A stretch of DNA of 64,000 bases from Pseudomonas cichorii (GCF_018343775.1 NZ_CP074349.1:558001-622000); one strand, 5' to 3'; shown: positions 8,488-17,200, numbered from the stretch's first letter. The notes: generated from the sequence alone by a model not told the origin. A program made the numbers and translations.

Positions 8488-9383
8488 TTCTCGGGCATCT
8501 TCGCAGTTGGCGTGAGCGTGGCTGGACCCCTGTTGATGCAAGCGAGTATGCCCGGATCTGGGAGCGTTATGGTGGCAGTGTTGCCACCCATCCTCAGGTC
8601 ATAGAACGGTTGTCATCGCTGGTCGGCATCCCCGTGCGCTACCTGGCCGTAGTGCGTGACGGCCAGGCGATTGCAGGGCTGCCAGCCTGGGGGCGTCATA
8701 TTGCTCTTTCGCGTGATGTCACCAAGCGCAAGGGATTGCGTGGCATGTTCGATCTGGGCAACTCCGAGATCATCCTGCCCGTGGCGGCAGATTGCAGCGT
8801 GCCAGTGCGCCATCGCATGCGTTATGTCTCGGAACTCAACAGCGGCCGGATCGGCAACCTGCGCCTTCAGTCCGAAGGCTTGGCGATGGCTCGTCGCCCC
8901 GAGGAATACAGCAAGAAGTTTCGTTATAACCAGCGTCGCGAGCAGCGCTTGCTAGAGGAGGCTGGCGGGCTGATTCGCCCGATGAATGAGCTGACCTCCG
9001 CGGAACAGGCTTCGATCTACGCAGACCTGTTTCACAAGCGCTGGGGGTTCGACGTGCCCGGCAAGGATCATCTGACCGAAGTCTTTTCCCTGTTGCGGGA
9101 ATTCATGACGGGGTCGGTTGTATACATGGCCGACCGCCCTGCGGCCATACAGGTGCTGTACCGTGTCGAAGCTCCTGAATGGGTGAGTCTCGAGTACGTC
9201 AATGGCGGCGTCGATCCGCAGTTCAATGAACTGAGCCCCGGCAGTGTCCTGAGTTTCGTGAACACCCAGACGCAATGGGAGTACGCCGATTCTCTGGGCA
9301 AGCCACTGCGTTATTCGTTTGGTCGCGCAGACCGGGAATACAAAAGCCGCTGGTGTAACACTCACCCGGTGTATCAGATTTAA
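8484..9383 (+). CDS. mig-14: Mig-14 family protein, antimicrobial-peptide resistance
   Basis: The 299-residue protein matches the Mig-14 family in length and context. In Salmonella and P. aeruginosa Mig-14 is an inner-membrane-associated protein promoting resistance to cationic antimicrobial peptides and persistence in the host; its biochemical activity is not settled. The middle part (EEYSKKFRYNQRREQRLLEE, then DLFHKRWGFDVPGKDHL) resembles GNAT/FemAB-type acyltransferase folds. No signal peptide is seen. The start is TTG with a strong ribosome site, overlapping msbA by 4 bases. Its location between msbA and dnpA fits an envelope role. Confidence 0.85.
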   Translation: MILGHLRSWRERGWTPVDASEYARIWERYGGSVATHPQVIERLSSLVGIPVRYLAVVRDGQAIAGLPAWGRHIALSRDVTKRKGLRGMFDLGNSEIILPVAADCSVPVRHRMRYVSELNSGRIGNLRLQSEGLAMARRPEEYSKKFRYNQRREQRLLEEAGGLIRPMNELTSAEQASIYADLFHKRWGFDVPGKDHLTEVFSLLREFMTGSVVYMADRPAAIQVLYRVEAPEWVSLEYVNGGVDPQFNELSPGSVLSFVNTQTQWEYADSLGKPLRYSFGRADREYKSRWCNTHPVYQI

Positions 9384-9397
9384 AGAAGAGGGCTGCC

Positions 9398-10825
9398 ATG
9401 AGCGGGCGTAAGGACGAGTTGCTGAAGCGCCACAGGCGACGTAAGCGTTACCTGGCTGTTTCAGTGCTGATTGCATTGGTGCTGGTGGGTGTTCTTGTTA
9501 CATGGTGGGTGCCGCCCGTGCTTGTGCTTCTGGCCTGGGTGGCTCACGAGGCCTGGTTTGCAGATCACCTGTTCTACGAGCCTGACAGTGACTATTGCTA
9601 CGACTTTCCGGACAGCGCCCGGGTCGTCGAAGCCGGGTTGCGCAACGGCACGCTGGAACTGCCGGCCGGAGCATCGCTGTCAGGCAGCGACACCCTGATT
9701 CTGGCTGTTGAACTCAAGGCCAACTGGCTGGGGCGCTGGCTTGATCCTTATGTGCAGGTGGGCAACGATCGTCAGGATTTCGAGCGCGGGGTCGCAGGCA
9801 GGCGCTATCTGAACCTGACAGGCCAGGAAGCGGCATTGATGCAAGGGACGCTTTCACTTGTCCCGCACCGCTGCAAGGCTGTTGGCTCGTTCACGCTCTA
9901 TGCCATGAGCAATCCCGATTACAGCGCTCAATCGCTTCTGGTGCTGGCCCCTCATGCCGATGATGCAGAACTTGCGGCCTTCGGTCTTTACAGTCGCGCA
10001 CCTGACGCCGCGATCATGACCCTGACCCAGGGCGAGATAGAAGCCGAGAGCTACCGTCGCTTTGGTCTCGACGCTGAACAGTCTGCGGTGCTCAAGGGAC
10101 GTCTGCGGACCTGGGACAGTCTGGCTGTGCCTTTGTGGGGCGGTGTGGCGCAGGATCATTGTGTACAGTTGGGTTATTACTGTTTGCGTCTGCCTGAAAT
10201 GCAGGCGCAGCCCACCGTGCCGTTCGGCTCCCGCGAGTCAGGGGAGAGCGATATCCGTCTCTGGCGCCAGGCTTCGGCCTTTGCCTTACCTTCCGAAGCT
10301 GACGGGCTGGCGACCTGGACCAACCTGGTGGCTGACATTGTGCGTGTTCTGGAACATTTCAGACCGCAAGTGGTTGTCACGCCGCATCTGGAGCTGGATC
10401 CTCACCGTGACCATGTCGCCGCGACCGAGGCCTTGCTGCAGGCCATCGAGTTGAGCGAGTGGCGACCCAGTACATTGCTGTTGTATGCCAATCACCTGCA
10501 TGACAATGACCGCTGGCCCATGGGGCCGGCAGATTACGGTATAGCCCTGCCACCGGCGACGGCTGCGATGAAGCCTCTGGCTGTCTGCAGTATCCTTCTG
10601 GATGGCGCTCAACGCATGGACAAGGCAATGGCCCTGGCCATGCAGCATGACCTGCAGGATCCGCTGCCTTTCAAGAAGCAGGTCCGGCGGTGGATTCAGC
10701 AGTTGTTGGCTGGCAGGCGCTGGCCTGTTACAGGTAGTAACGAGTTTTTCCGCAAGGCTGTACGGCGCCATGAGCTGTTCTGGGTGCAGGATGTCAAACC
10801 TCGCACCAGCGCTGAAAAGGTATAG
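9398..10825 (+). CDS. dnpA: PIG-L family de-N-acetylase DnpA
   Basis: The 475-residue protein begins with a basic stretch and a hydrophobic region at about 19-52 that probably anchors it to the inner membrane. A PIG-L/LmbE-type domain follows, with the zinc motif LAPHADDAEL (H186, D188, D189) and a second histidine motif DPHRDH near residue 332. PIG-L enzymes remove acetyl groups from N-acetyl sugars. The P. aeruginosa homologue (PA5002, DnpA) is reported to affect fluoroquinolone persistence and probably acts on LPS or another surface glycan. It starts 14 bases after mig-14 with a GAAGAGGG ribosome site. The substrate is unproven. Confidence 0.88.
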   Translation: MSGRKDELLKRHRRRKRYLAVSVLIALVLVGVLVTWWVPPVLVLLAWVAHEAWFADHLFYEPDSDYCYDFPDSARVVEAGLRNGTLELPAGASLSGSDTLILAVELKANWLGRWLDPYVQVGNDRQDFERGVAGRRYLNLTGQEAALMQGTLSLVPHRCKAVGSFTLYAMSNPDYSAQSLLVLAPHADDAELAAFGLYSRAPDAAIMTLTQGEIEAESYRRFGLDAEQSAVLKGRLRTWDSLAVPLWGGVAQDHCVQLGYYCLRLPEMQAQPTVPFGSRESGESDIRLWRQASAFALPSEADGLATWTNLVADIVRVLEHFRPQVVVTPHLELDPHRDHVAATEALLQAIELSEWRPSTLLLYANHLHDNDRWPMGPADYGIALPPATAAMKPLAVCSILLDGAQRMDKAMALAMQHDLQDPLPFKKQVRRWIQQLLAGRRWPVTGSNEFFRKAVRRHELFWVQDVKPRTSAEKV

Positions 10826-10860
10826 CTGCTTGCTGGCGTCTTGAGCCAAATTGGCTATGT

Positions 10861-10866
10861 TATGAT
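10861..10866 (+). promoter_or_regulatory. Possible -10 box for hldE
   Basis: TATGAT followed by a GC-rich discriminator lies 30 bases before the hldE ATG. The upstream TTGAGC at 10841 is only 14 bases away, so the -35 is unclear. Confidence 0.4.
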
Positions 10867-10895
10867 CCGCGTCGTTTTTTGCCCCTGGAGTTTCC

Positions 10896-12317
10896 ATGAA
10901 GTTGTCCATGCCCCGTTTCGATCAAGCGCCTGTCCTTGTGGTCGGCGATGTCATGCTCGACCGGTACTGGCATGGTGGTACCTCACGGATCTCTCCTGAG
11001 GCGCCTGTGCCGGTCGTCAAGGTCGATCAGATTGAAGACCGTCCCGGCGGTGCTGCCAACGTTGCGTTGAACATCGCCGCCCTGGGTGCACCTGCCGCGC
11101 TGGTCGGTGTGACCGGCGAAGACGAAGCTGCCGAAAGCCTGGCCAACAGCCTGAAGGCTGCCGGTGTGCGTGCGCACTTCCAGCGCATTGCCCATCAGCC
11201 GACCATCGTCAAACTGCGGGTCATGAGCCGTCACCAGCAATTGCTGCGCATCGACTTTGAAGAACCCTTCATGACCGACGCCCTGGCCTTGAGCGTGGAA
11301 GTCGATACCCTGCTCGATGGCATCAAGGTGCTGGTACTTTCCGATTACGGCAAAGGCGCGCTGAAAAACCATCAGGTGCTGATCAAGGCTGCGCGTGATC
11401 GAGGCATTCCGGTGCTGGCCGATCCCAAGGGCAAGGACTTTGCCATCTACCGGGGTGCGAGCCTGATTACCCCGAACCTGAGTGAGTTTGAAGCCATCGT
11501 CGGCCATTGTGTCGACGAGAGCGATTTGGTCGCCAAGGGCGCGAAACTGATGAGCGAACTGGAGCTGGGCGCGTTGCTGGTCACCCGTGGCGAGCACGGC
11601 ATGACCCTGCTGCGTCTTGACCATCCACCTTTGCATCTGCCGGCCCGAGCCCGTGAAGTATTCGATGTGACCGGTGCTGGCGATACGGTCATTTCCACAC
11701 TGGCGGCTGCCATTGCTGCTGGCGAAGACCTGCCTCATGCCGTGGCTCTGGCGAATCTGGCGGCAGGTATTGTCGTCGGCAAGCTGGGTACCGCAGCGAT
11801 CAGCGCTCCGGAACTGCGTCGTGCCATTCAGCGTGAAGAAGGCTCCGAGCGTGGTGTTCTGGGGTTGGAGCAACTGCTGCTGGCCATTGACGACGCTCGG
11901 GCCCACCAGGAGAAGATCGTCTTCACCAACGGCTGTTTCGACATCCTGCATGCAGGCCATGTGACCTACCTGGAGCAGGCCCGCGCCCAGGGTGATCGGC
12001 TGATCGTCGCAATCAATGACGATGCTTCCGTCAGCCGCCTCAAAGGGCCGGGTCGTCCGATCAACAGCGTTGACCGACGCATGGCCGTTCTGGCCGGTCT
12101 GGGCGCTGTGGACTGGGTGATCAGCTTCCCTGAAGGCACTCCGGAAAACCTGCTGCGCCACGTCAAACCGGACGTGCTGGTCAAGGGAGGCGACTACGGA
12201 ATCGATCAGGTGGTCGGCGCTGAAATCGTCCAGGCCTATGGTGGTGAAGTGAAAGTGCTGGGGCTGGTGGAAAACAGCTCGACCACAGCCATTGTCGAGA
12301 AAATCCGCGGTCAGTGA
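10896..12317 (+). CDS. hldE: Bifunctional heptose 7-phosphate kinase / heptose 1-phosphate adenylyltransferase
   Basis: HldE makes ADP-heptose for the LPS inner core in two steps. The N-terminal PfkB-type kinase (about 1-320) has the catalytic DVTGAGDT (257-264, base D263). The C-terminal cytidylyltransferase-like domain has TNGCFDILHAGH (344-355) with HAGH binding nucleotide. The 473-residue length is usual for the fused Pseudomonas enzyme. A TGGAG ribosome site precedes the ATG. It follows dnpA by 70 bases, completing a block of LPS genes, and is followed by a palindromic repeat. Confidence 0.97.
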   Translation: MKLSMPRFDQAPVLVVGDVMLDRYWHGGTSRISPEAPVPVVKVDQIEDRPGGAANVALNIAALGAPAALVGVTGEDEAAESLANSLKAAGVRAHFQRIAHQPTIVKLRVMSRHQQLLRIDFEEPFMTDALALSVEVDTLLDGIKVLVLSDYGKGALKNHQVLIKAARDRGIPVLADPKGKDFAIYRGASLITPNLSEFEAIVGHCVDESDLVAKGAKLMSELELGALLVTRGEHGMTLLRLDHPPLHLPARAREVFDVTGAGDTVISTLAAAIAAGEDLPHAVALANLAAGIVVGKLGTAAISAPELRRAIQREEGSERGVLGLEQLLLAIDDARAHQEKIVFTNGCFDILHAGHVTYLEQARAQGDRLIVAINDDASVSRLKGPGRPINSVDRRMAVLAGLGAVDWVISFPEGTPENLLRHVKPDVLVKGGDYGIDQVVGAEIVQAYGGEVKVLGLVENSSTTAIVEKIRGQ

Positions 12318-12342
12318 CGCGGACCACCGGTAGAAGCTAACT

Positions 12343-12378
12343 CATTCGCGAAGGGGCATTTCGCGAATGAATTCGCTA
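12343..12378. repeat. REP-like palindrome downstream of hldE
   Basis: CATTCGCGAA (12343-12352) and TTCGCGAATG (12360-12369) form a 10-base perfect inverted repeat with a 7-base loop, running into AATTCGCTAC. The core TTCGCGAATGAATTCGCT recurs at 17153 and 60264 in this window. It sits between convergent genes and could act as a terminator or transcript stabiliser. Confidence 0.75.
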
Positions 12379-12382
12379 CGGT

Positions 12383-13345
12383 TTATTTACTCAGGCTCTT
12401 GCGCGCCATTTGCAGCAACTCTTTGGCCTTGCCGGTCAGGTTATTGAGGCTGCTCTTTCTGGGCAGTGGCGTCAGGCCTTGTTGCCGGAGCCAGTCCTTC
12501 CAGCGAATCCGCTCTTCATGCACCACCCAGCCATCCTGGGCGGCGAAGCTTTCTGCCAGGTACAAGCCGCGTGTGCTGACCGGTGCCAGCTTGTCCTGCT
12601 TGAGGGTATAAAGCTCGGGCAGCGGCACACCGTTTTCCAGCGGCATCAGATACAGGTCGGGCTTGCTGCGATTGAGGCGGGCGACCAGTTGCTCTTTTTC
12701 CAGGGTTTCATCCACATGAAACAGGCTCAGAGGGCGTGCTTCCTTGGGAATCTCCAGGCGCATGTCGTAGATCAGTTGCAGTGACGCGGTCGGTAAATGC
12801 ACGTAAGCACGCGGGCGCTCGATCAGGGTCATGCTGCCGCAACGCACCGGCCGCGCTGCGCCCGACAGAGAACTCAGGCGAAAAGGCATGGCTTCGCGAT
12901 AATGCAGCGCTGCGGCATAAGGCGCCGGCAACCAGGTGTCGTTGAAGCGCCCGCTCAGCCAGCCCTGAGGCGTTTCGATCAGGCACTCTTCAGCGACTTC
13001 CTGAATGGCGGTGTGCAGGGGCAGGGTGATTTCGTGAGCCGGGACATAGCCGGAAATCAGCTTGAGAACCACATCGCCACGGTCCTGGCGCCGTTGCCTG
13101 ACCAGCACCCAGTAATCGCGATTCTGCCAGTTCAGGGTCAGCCGTATCGACACGCCCAGGTTGGCCAGCTCCGTGGCGAAGCGCTCGTTGTCCGGGACTT
13201 CGATCTTGCGGCGACGCTGCAAGGTCTGGGAAAAATTCAACGGCATCCCGACGCTCTGATAACTCAGGCTATCGGGAGTGGCTTCGACAAATAACGGCAG
13301 GGTCTTGAAGTCGCTGGGGTTTTTCCGGATCAGGGTTCGCGGCAT
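12383..13345 (-). CDS. Conserved protein of unknown function with a degenerate Nudix-like segment
   Basis: The 320-residue protein has no signal peptide or membrane segment. From memory Pseudomonas homologues carry the name metal ABC transporter ATPase, but I see no Walker A, signature or other ABC motif, so that name is not supported. A segment at about 104-122 (GYVPAHE, then IQEVAEECLIE) resembles a Nudix box with glycine, first glutamate and the E-x2-EE helix roughly in order but with altered spacing and no arginine. The C-terminal half has alternating strands (RPRAYVHLPTASLQLIYDMRL). AAGGAG precedes the ATG. It is convergent with hldE. A Nudix-like fold is a guess; function unknown. Confidence 0.75.
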   Translation of the reverse strand: MPRTLIRKNPSDFKTLPLFVEATPDSLSYQSVGMPLNFSQTLQRRRKIEVPDNERFATELANLGVSIRLTLNWQNRDYWVLVRQRRQDRGDVVLKLISGYVPAHEITLPLHTAIQEVAEECLIETPQGWLSGRFNDTWLPAPYAAALHYREAMPFRLSSLSGAARPVRCGSMTLIERPRAYVHLPTASLQLIYDMRLEIPKEARPLSLFHVDETLEKEQLVARLNRSKPDLYLMPLENGVPLPELYTLKQDKLAPVSTRGLYLAESFAAQDGWVVHEERIRWKDWLRQQGLTPLPRKSSLNNLTGKAKELLQMARKSLSK

Positions 13346-13381
13346 ATCGGCTCCTTCTTGCGTTGGGGTCGGCCGCCTGCA

Positions 13382-14197
13382 TCAGGCTTGACGGCGAATC
13401 ACAGCGGCTGCACATGCAACGTTGTGAGCCAGGTGCAGGGGATTGATAGTCCCGACAATAGCACTGGCAACACCCGGATGTTCAAACAGCAACTGAAAAC
13501 TGGCCTGTACCGGGTCGACTCCTGGGGTCAGACATATGTGACCGCTGGCGAGAGCCTTTTTCACCAGAATCCCTTTGCCATGAGCGGCAGCGTAGTCCAG
13601 AACCGGTTTTTCACCCTGCTCATTGAGATTGTAGGTGACCATCGCACAGTCGCCTTCGCGCAATGCCAGCAGGCCTCCTTCGACCGTTTTGCCGGAAAAA
13701 CCGAAACCACGAATCTTGCCTTCACGTTTGAGCTCGGCAAGGGTCTGATAGACCTCTGTATCGTTGAGAATCGCCAGATCGTTGCCGTCCGAATGCACCA
13801 GAACCAGGTCGATGAAATCGGTTTCAAGACGTTTCAGACTGCGCTCCACCGACACGCGTGTATGTTCGGCGCTGAAGTCATGGCTCGATTGTCCCTCCAC
13901 GAATTCTTCTCCCACCTTGCTGACAATCACCCAGTCCTGACGCTGGCCGCGCAGCAGCGGGCCAAGGCGTTCTTCGCTGGTGCCGTAGGCCGGGGCCGTG
14001 TCGATCAGGTTGATGCCCATGTCCCGAGCCATTTTCAACAGCATTTGCGCTTGCTGATCGTCGGGGATCGTGAAGCCATTGGGGTATTTCACGCCTTGAT
14101 CGCGGCCCAGTTTGACGGTGCCCAGGCCCAATGGCGAAATGCTCAGGCCGGTACTGCCCAGCGGGCGATGCAGGTCATGCAGGGTTTTGACGGTCAT
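13382..14197 (-). CDS. Aldo/keto reductase
   Basis: The 271-residue TIM-barrel oxidoreductase has the family tetrad: D66 and Y71 in DTAPAYGTSEERLG, K94 in VIVSKVG and H135 in LVLVHSDG. Members reduce aldehydes or ketones with NADPH, and some oxidise sugars. The length is slightly short for the family. It overlaps the upstream FAD oxidoreductase by 4 bases (ATGA), so the two are coupled and may act on a common metabolite. Homologues next to each other exist in P. aeruginosa (PA4991/PA4992, from memory). The substrate is unknown. Confidence 0.9.
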   Translation of the reverse strand: MTVKTLHDLHRPLGSTGLSISPLGLGTVKLGRDQGVKYPNGFTIPDDQQAQMLLKMARDMGINLIDTAPAYGTSEERLGPLLRGQRQDWVIVSKVGEEFVEGQSSHDFSAEHTRVSVERSLKRLETDFIDLVLVHSDGNDLAILNDTEVYQTLAELKREGKIRGFGFSGKTVEGGLLALREGDCAMVTYNLNEQGEKPVLDYAAAHGKGILVKKALASGHICLTPGVDPVQASFQLLFEHPGVASAIVGTINPLHLAHNVACAAAVIRRQA

Positions 14198-15369
14198 GGC
14201 AGCAGTTCATCCCAGACAGGTATCGCCAGAGGTGGCAGAGGCAGGTCGTTCATGGCCGGTTGTGGTGTCGGCTGAATGCCATCCTTCGACAGGGCCGCCA
14301 GGACGCGGTCCGCAAAGTCCGGTGCCAGGGCCAGTTTGGTCGGCCAGCCGATCATGAGGCGCTGCTGGACATCCACAAAAGCGTTGTCAGGCCTTACCAG
14401 ACCCGATTGCGCCGGTTCTGCCCGATCGACACGCAAGGTGGCCCATTGCGCCTGGCTCAGGTCGACCCATGGCAGCAGCGATTCAAGCTCCTTGCGGGCA
14501 GCCGCGATCTGGGCCGCAGGCTCGCGTGCCACGCCATCGGCTTCGGCAAGGTCGCCACCCAGATACCAGACCCACTGGCCATCGGCCGCAGGGTGAGTGG
14601 TGACGGTAATGCGCGGCTTGGGGCCGCCGCCCAGGCAGTGAGCGTATAGCGGCTTCAGGGTTGGGCCTTTGACCAGCACCATATGCAAGGGGCGGCGCTG
14701 CATCCTGGGCTGGGAAACGCCCAGCGCTTCAAGCAGGTCAGCATTACCAGCACCTGCGCTGAGCACAATACGCTGGGCGCGGATCTCGCGGCCATCCACG
14801 CGCAAGCCTGCCAGTTCGCCATTTTCATGCAGCGGTTCGATCTGCTGAGCAGCAAGCAGGCTGTCACCGGCCAGCTCTGCAAGACGCGCGATCAGGCTGG
14901 GGACATCGACCACCAGTTCGGCCAGCCGATACACCTTGCCTTTGAATTTCGGGTTTTGCAGCGCGGGCGGCAGTTGCTCGCCCTTGACCTGATCCACGCG
15001 CCCGCGCACGGCCTTGCTGGCGAAGAAGCTGGTCAGGTTGCCCGCGATAGTGCCGGGCGACCATAAATAGTGGGCCTCCGACAACAGGCGCACGCCGGAC
15101 AGGTCCAGCTCGCCTGTGCCGCTGAGAGATTCACGCCAGCGACGCGGCATGTCGGCAATCGCTTCGGAGGCACCCGACAGCGCACCATGCAGGGCGTATT
15201 TGGCACCCCCATGGATGATGCCCTGTGACTTCAGGCTTTGTCCGCCACCCAGGCTCGCGCTTTCTACCAGGACTGTCGAGAACCCTTGACGACGCAACCG
15301 GGCATTGAGCCAGAGGCCGGCAATACCGCCTCCGACAATCAGGACGTCAGTGGAAATAACAGATGGCAT
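14194..15369 (-). CDS. FAD-dependent oxidoreductase (DAO / glycerol-3-phosphate dehydrogenase-like)
   Basis: The 391-residue protein starts with a Rossmann FAD-binding motif (VLIVGGGIAGLWLNARLR) followed by the ADP-ribose-contacting VLVES. SQGIIHGGAKYALHG resembles the isoalloxazine-contact region of the DAO/GlpD superfamily. No membrane segment is seen, so it is probably cytosolic. I chose ATG 15369 because GAGG lies 5 bases upstream; an in-frame GTG at 15375 would overlap that site. It is the first gene of a pair with the aldo/keto reductase. Substrate and electron acceptor cannot be inferred. Confidence 0.88.
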   Translation of the reverse strand: MPSVISTDVLIVGGGIAGLWLNARLRRQGFSTVLVESASLGGGQSLKSQGIIHGGAKYALHGALSGASEAIADMPRRWRESLSGTGELDLSGVRLLSEAHYLWSPGTIAGNLTSFFASKAVRGRVDQVKGEQLPPALQNPKFKGKVYRLAELVVDVPSLIARLAELAGDSLLAAQQIEPLHENGELAGLRVDGREIRAQRIVLSAGAGNADLLEALGVSQPRMQRRPLHMVLVKGPTLKPLYAHCLGGGPKPRITVTTHPAADGQWVWYLGGDLAEADGVAREPAAQIAAARKELESLLPWVDLSQAQWATLRVDRAEPAQSGLVRPDNAFVDVQQRLMIGWPTKLALAPDFADRVLAALSKDGIQPTPQPAMNDLPLPPLAIPVWDELLP

Positions 15370-15417
15370 GGACACCTCAGTGGCGTGAAGAATGGGCCAT
15401 TATAGGGGATCGCGATT

Positions 15418-15750
15418 TCAATGCCCGGCGGTTTTCGAGAACAACTGGATGACCACCACCCCGAGCACGATCATTCCCATGCCCAGCAAGGCCGGCAGGT
15501 CCAGTTTCTGACCGTAGATAAAGAACGCCGCGATACTCACCATGACGATCCCCATGCCCGACCAGATGGCATAGGTAATGCCCACCGGAATCGTACGCAT
15601 CACCAGAATCAGCATCCAGAAGGCAATGCCGTAGCCGGCGATCACCAGCAGCAAAGGCAGCGGTGTGCTCAGGCCTTTGACGGCTTTCATGGACGTGGTG
15701 GCGATGACTTCGGCGCAGATCGCGATGGCCAGCAGATAGTAGGCAGTCAT
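15418..15750 (-). CDS. Small multidrug resistance (SMR) efflux protein, EmrE-like
   Basis: The 110-residue protein is almost entirely four membrane helices, the standard SMR size. It has the essential proton/drug-binding E14 (AEVIATTSMK), and its YAIWSGMGIVMVS and GQKLDLPALLGMGMI match EmrE closely. Such antiparallel dimers exchange protons for quaternary ammonium compounds and other cationic toxicants. AAGGAGAG precedes the ATG. It is 48 bases upstream of the oxidoreductase gene in the same direction, so cotranscription is possible. Confidence 0.92.
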   Translation of the reverse strand: MTAYYLLAIAICAEVIATTSMKAVKGLSTPLPLLLVIAGYGIAFWMLILVMRTIPVGITYAIWSGMGIVMVSIAAFFIYGQKLDLPALLGMGMIVLGVVVIQLFSKTAGH

Positions 15751-15885
15751 GGTGTCTCTCCTTGGGGGCTGCGTATCTTAGCGATTTCTTAAGGCGCCCA
15801 TAGCATTCCGTGCGCCACGGGCAAGTGTGTTCACGCCTGCATGAGGTCGTGGCTTTGATGAGGCGTGCTGATAAACTCCGTGCCC

Positions 15886-17163
15886 ATGAATAGAACTCTT
15901 TATACCCTGTTGTTTCACCTTGGTTTGCCGCTGGTTGCCCTGCGGCTGTGGTTGCGTGCACGCAAGGCTCCGGCGTATCGCCAGCGAATCGGCGAGCGTT
16001 TCGCTATCGACTTGCCTGCGATGCAGCGCGGCGGCATCTGGGTGCATGCGGTGTCGGTGGGCGAGAGCATCGCCGCGGCTCCCATGATTCGTGCCTTGCT
16101 GGCGCAATACCCGGCGTTGCCGATGACTGTGACCTGCATGACCCCGACAGGTTCGGAGCGGATCAAGGCGATGTTCGCCAATGAGCCACGGATTCAGCAC
16201 TGTTATCTGCCCTATGACCTGCCTTGGGCGGCGGGTCGTTTTCTGGACCATGTGCAGCCTCGCCTCGGCATCATCATGGAAACCGAGTTATGGCCCAATC
16301 ACATTCACCAGTGCGCCAGGCGCAATATTCCCGTGGTGCTCGCCAATGCGCGGCTGTCGGAGCGTTCGGCTCGCGGCTATGCACGTTTTGCAGGGCTGAC
16401 TCGCCCGATGCTGGCGGCCATGAGCTGGTTTGCCGTGCAGACCGAAGCGGAAGCCCAGCGTTTTCGTGACCTGGGCGCACGGCCTGAATGCGTGACAGTG
16501 ACCGGCTCGATCAAGTTCGACCTGAGTATCGACCCGCAACTGCTGGAGCGGGCGGCGCAGTTGCGCGAGCAATGGCAGGCCATGCATCGTCCGGTGTGGA
16601 TCGCGGCCAGCACCCATGCAGGCGAAGACGAAAGTGTCCTGGCAGCCCATCGGCAAGTGCTGCGGGGCTATCCCGAGGCCTTGCTGATTCTGGTGCCGCG
16701 CCATCCCGAGCGTTTCGACAGTGTGCACGACTTGTGCCGGCAGACCGGTTTCACGACCGTACGACGTTCATCCGGGCAGCCGGTCACGCCGGATACGTCG
16801 GTGCTGCTGGGCGACACCATGGGTGAACTGCTGTTTCTGTATGCGTTGGCAGACAATGCCTTCGTCGGCGGCAGCCTTGTGCCCAATGGCGGGCATAACC
16901 TGCTGGAGCCTGCTGCACTGGCCAAGCCGGTACTGAGCGGCCCGCACCTGTTCAACTTCCTGGAAATTGCCGCGTTGCTGCGTCAGGCGGGAGCGTTGGA
17001 AGAAGTGAGTGATTCGGCTGCGCTGGCGGTAGCAGTGCAGCGTCTGTTCGGTCAGCCGAAACTGGCGCAGACCATGGCGGATGCCGGGACAGGAGTGATG
17101 AAGGCCAATCAAGGCGCGTTGCAGCGCCTGCTGGATGGAATTTCCATTTGCTTTCGCGAATGA
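15886..17163 (+). CDS. waaA: Kdo transferase (3-deoxy-D-manno-octulosonic acid transferase)
   Basis: WaaA adds Kdo residues from CMP-Kdo to lipid IVA at the inner membrane. The 425-residue protein begins with a membrane-anchoring helix (about 3-22). It has the conserved VHAVSVGES with the family glutamate, MTPTGSE and METELWPN. The C-terminal GT30 donor site includes VPRHPERF and GGSLVPNGGHNLLEPAALAKP. I chose ATG 15886 over an in-frame GTG at 15865 since the protein then starts like other WaaA proteins. The final codons and TGA lie in a REP-like palindrome. Confidence 0.95.
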   Translation: MNRTLYTLLFHLGLPLVALRLWLRARKAPAYRQRIGERFAIDLPAMQRGGIWVHAVSVGESIAAAPMIRALLAQYPALPMTVTCMTPTGSERIKAMFANEPRIQHCYLPYDLPWAAGRFLDHVQPRLGIIMETELWPNHIHQCARRNIPVVLANARLSERSARGYARFAGLTRPMLAAMSWFAVQTEAEAQRFRDLGARPECVTVTGSIKFDLSIDPQLLERAAQLREQWQAMHRPVWIAASTHAGEDESVLAAHRQVLRGYPEALLILVPRHPERFDSVHDLCRQTGFTTVRRSSGQPVTPDTSVLLGDTMGELLFLYALADNAFVGGSLVPNGGHNLLEPAALAKPVLSGPHLFNFLEIAALLRQAGALEEVSDSAALAVAVQRLFGQPKLAQTMADAGTGVMKANQGALQRLLDGISICFRE

Positions 17164-17192
17164 ATTCGCTCCCACAGGTGGCCGGGAGCGAA
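17153..17192. repeat. REP-like palindrome overlapping the waaA stop codon
   Basis: The core TTCGCGAATGAATTCGCT starts at 17153 and contains the waaA TGA (17161-17163). TTCGCTCCC (17165-17173) pairs perfectly with GGGAGCGAA (17184-17192) across a 10-base loop. It lies between the convergent genes waaA and tolC and may terminate transcription of both. Confidence 0.75.
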
Positions 17193-17200
17193 GAGAGATG

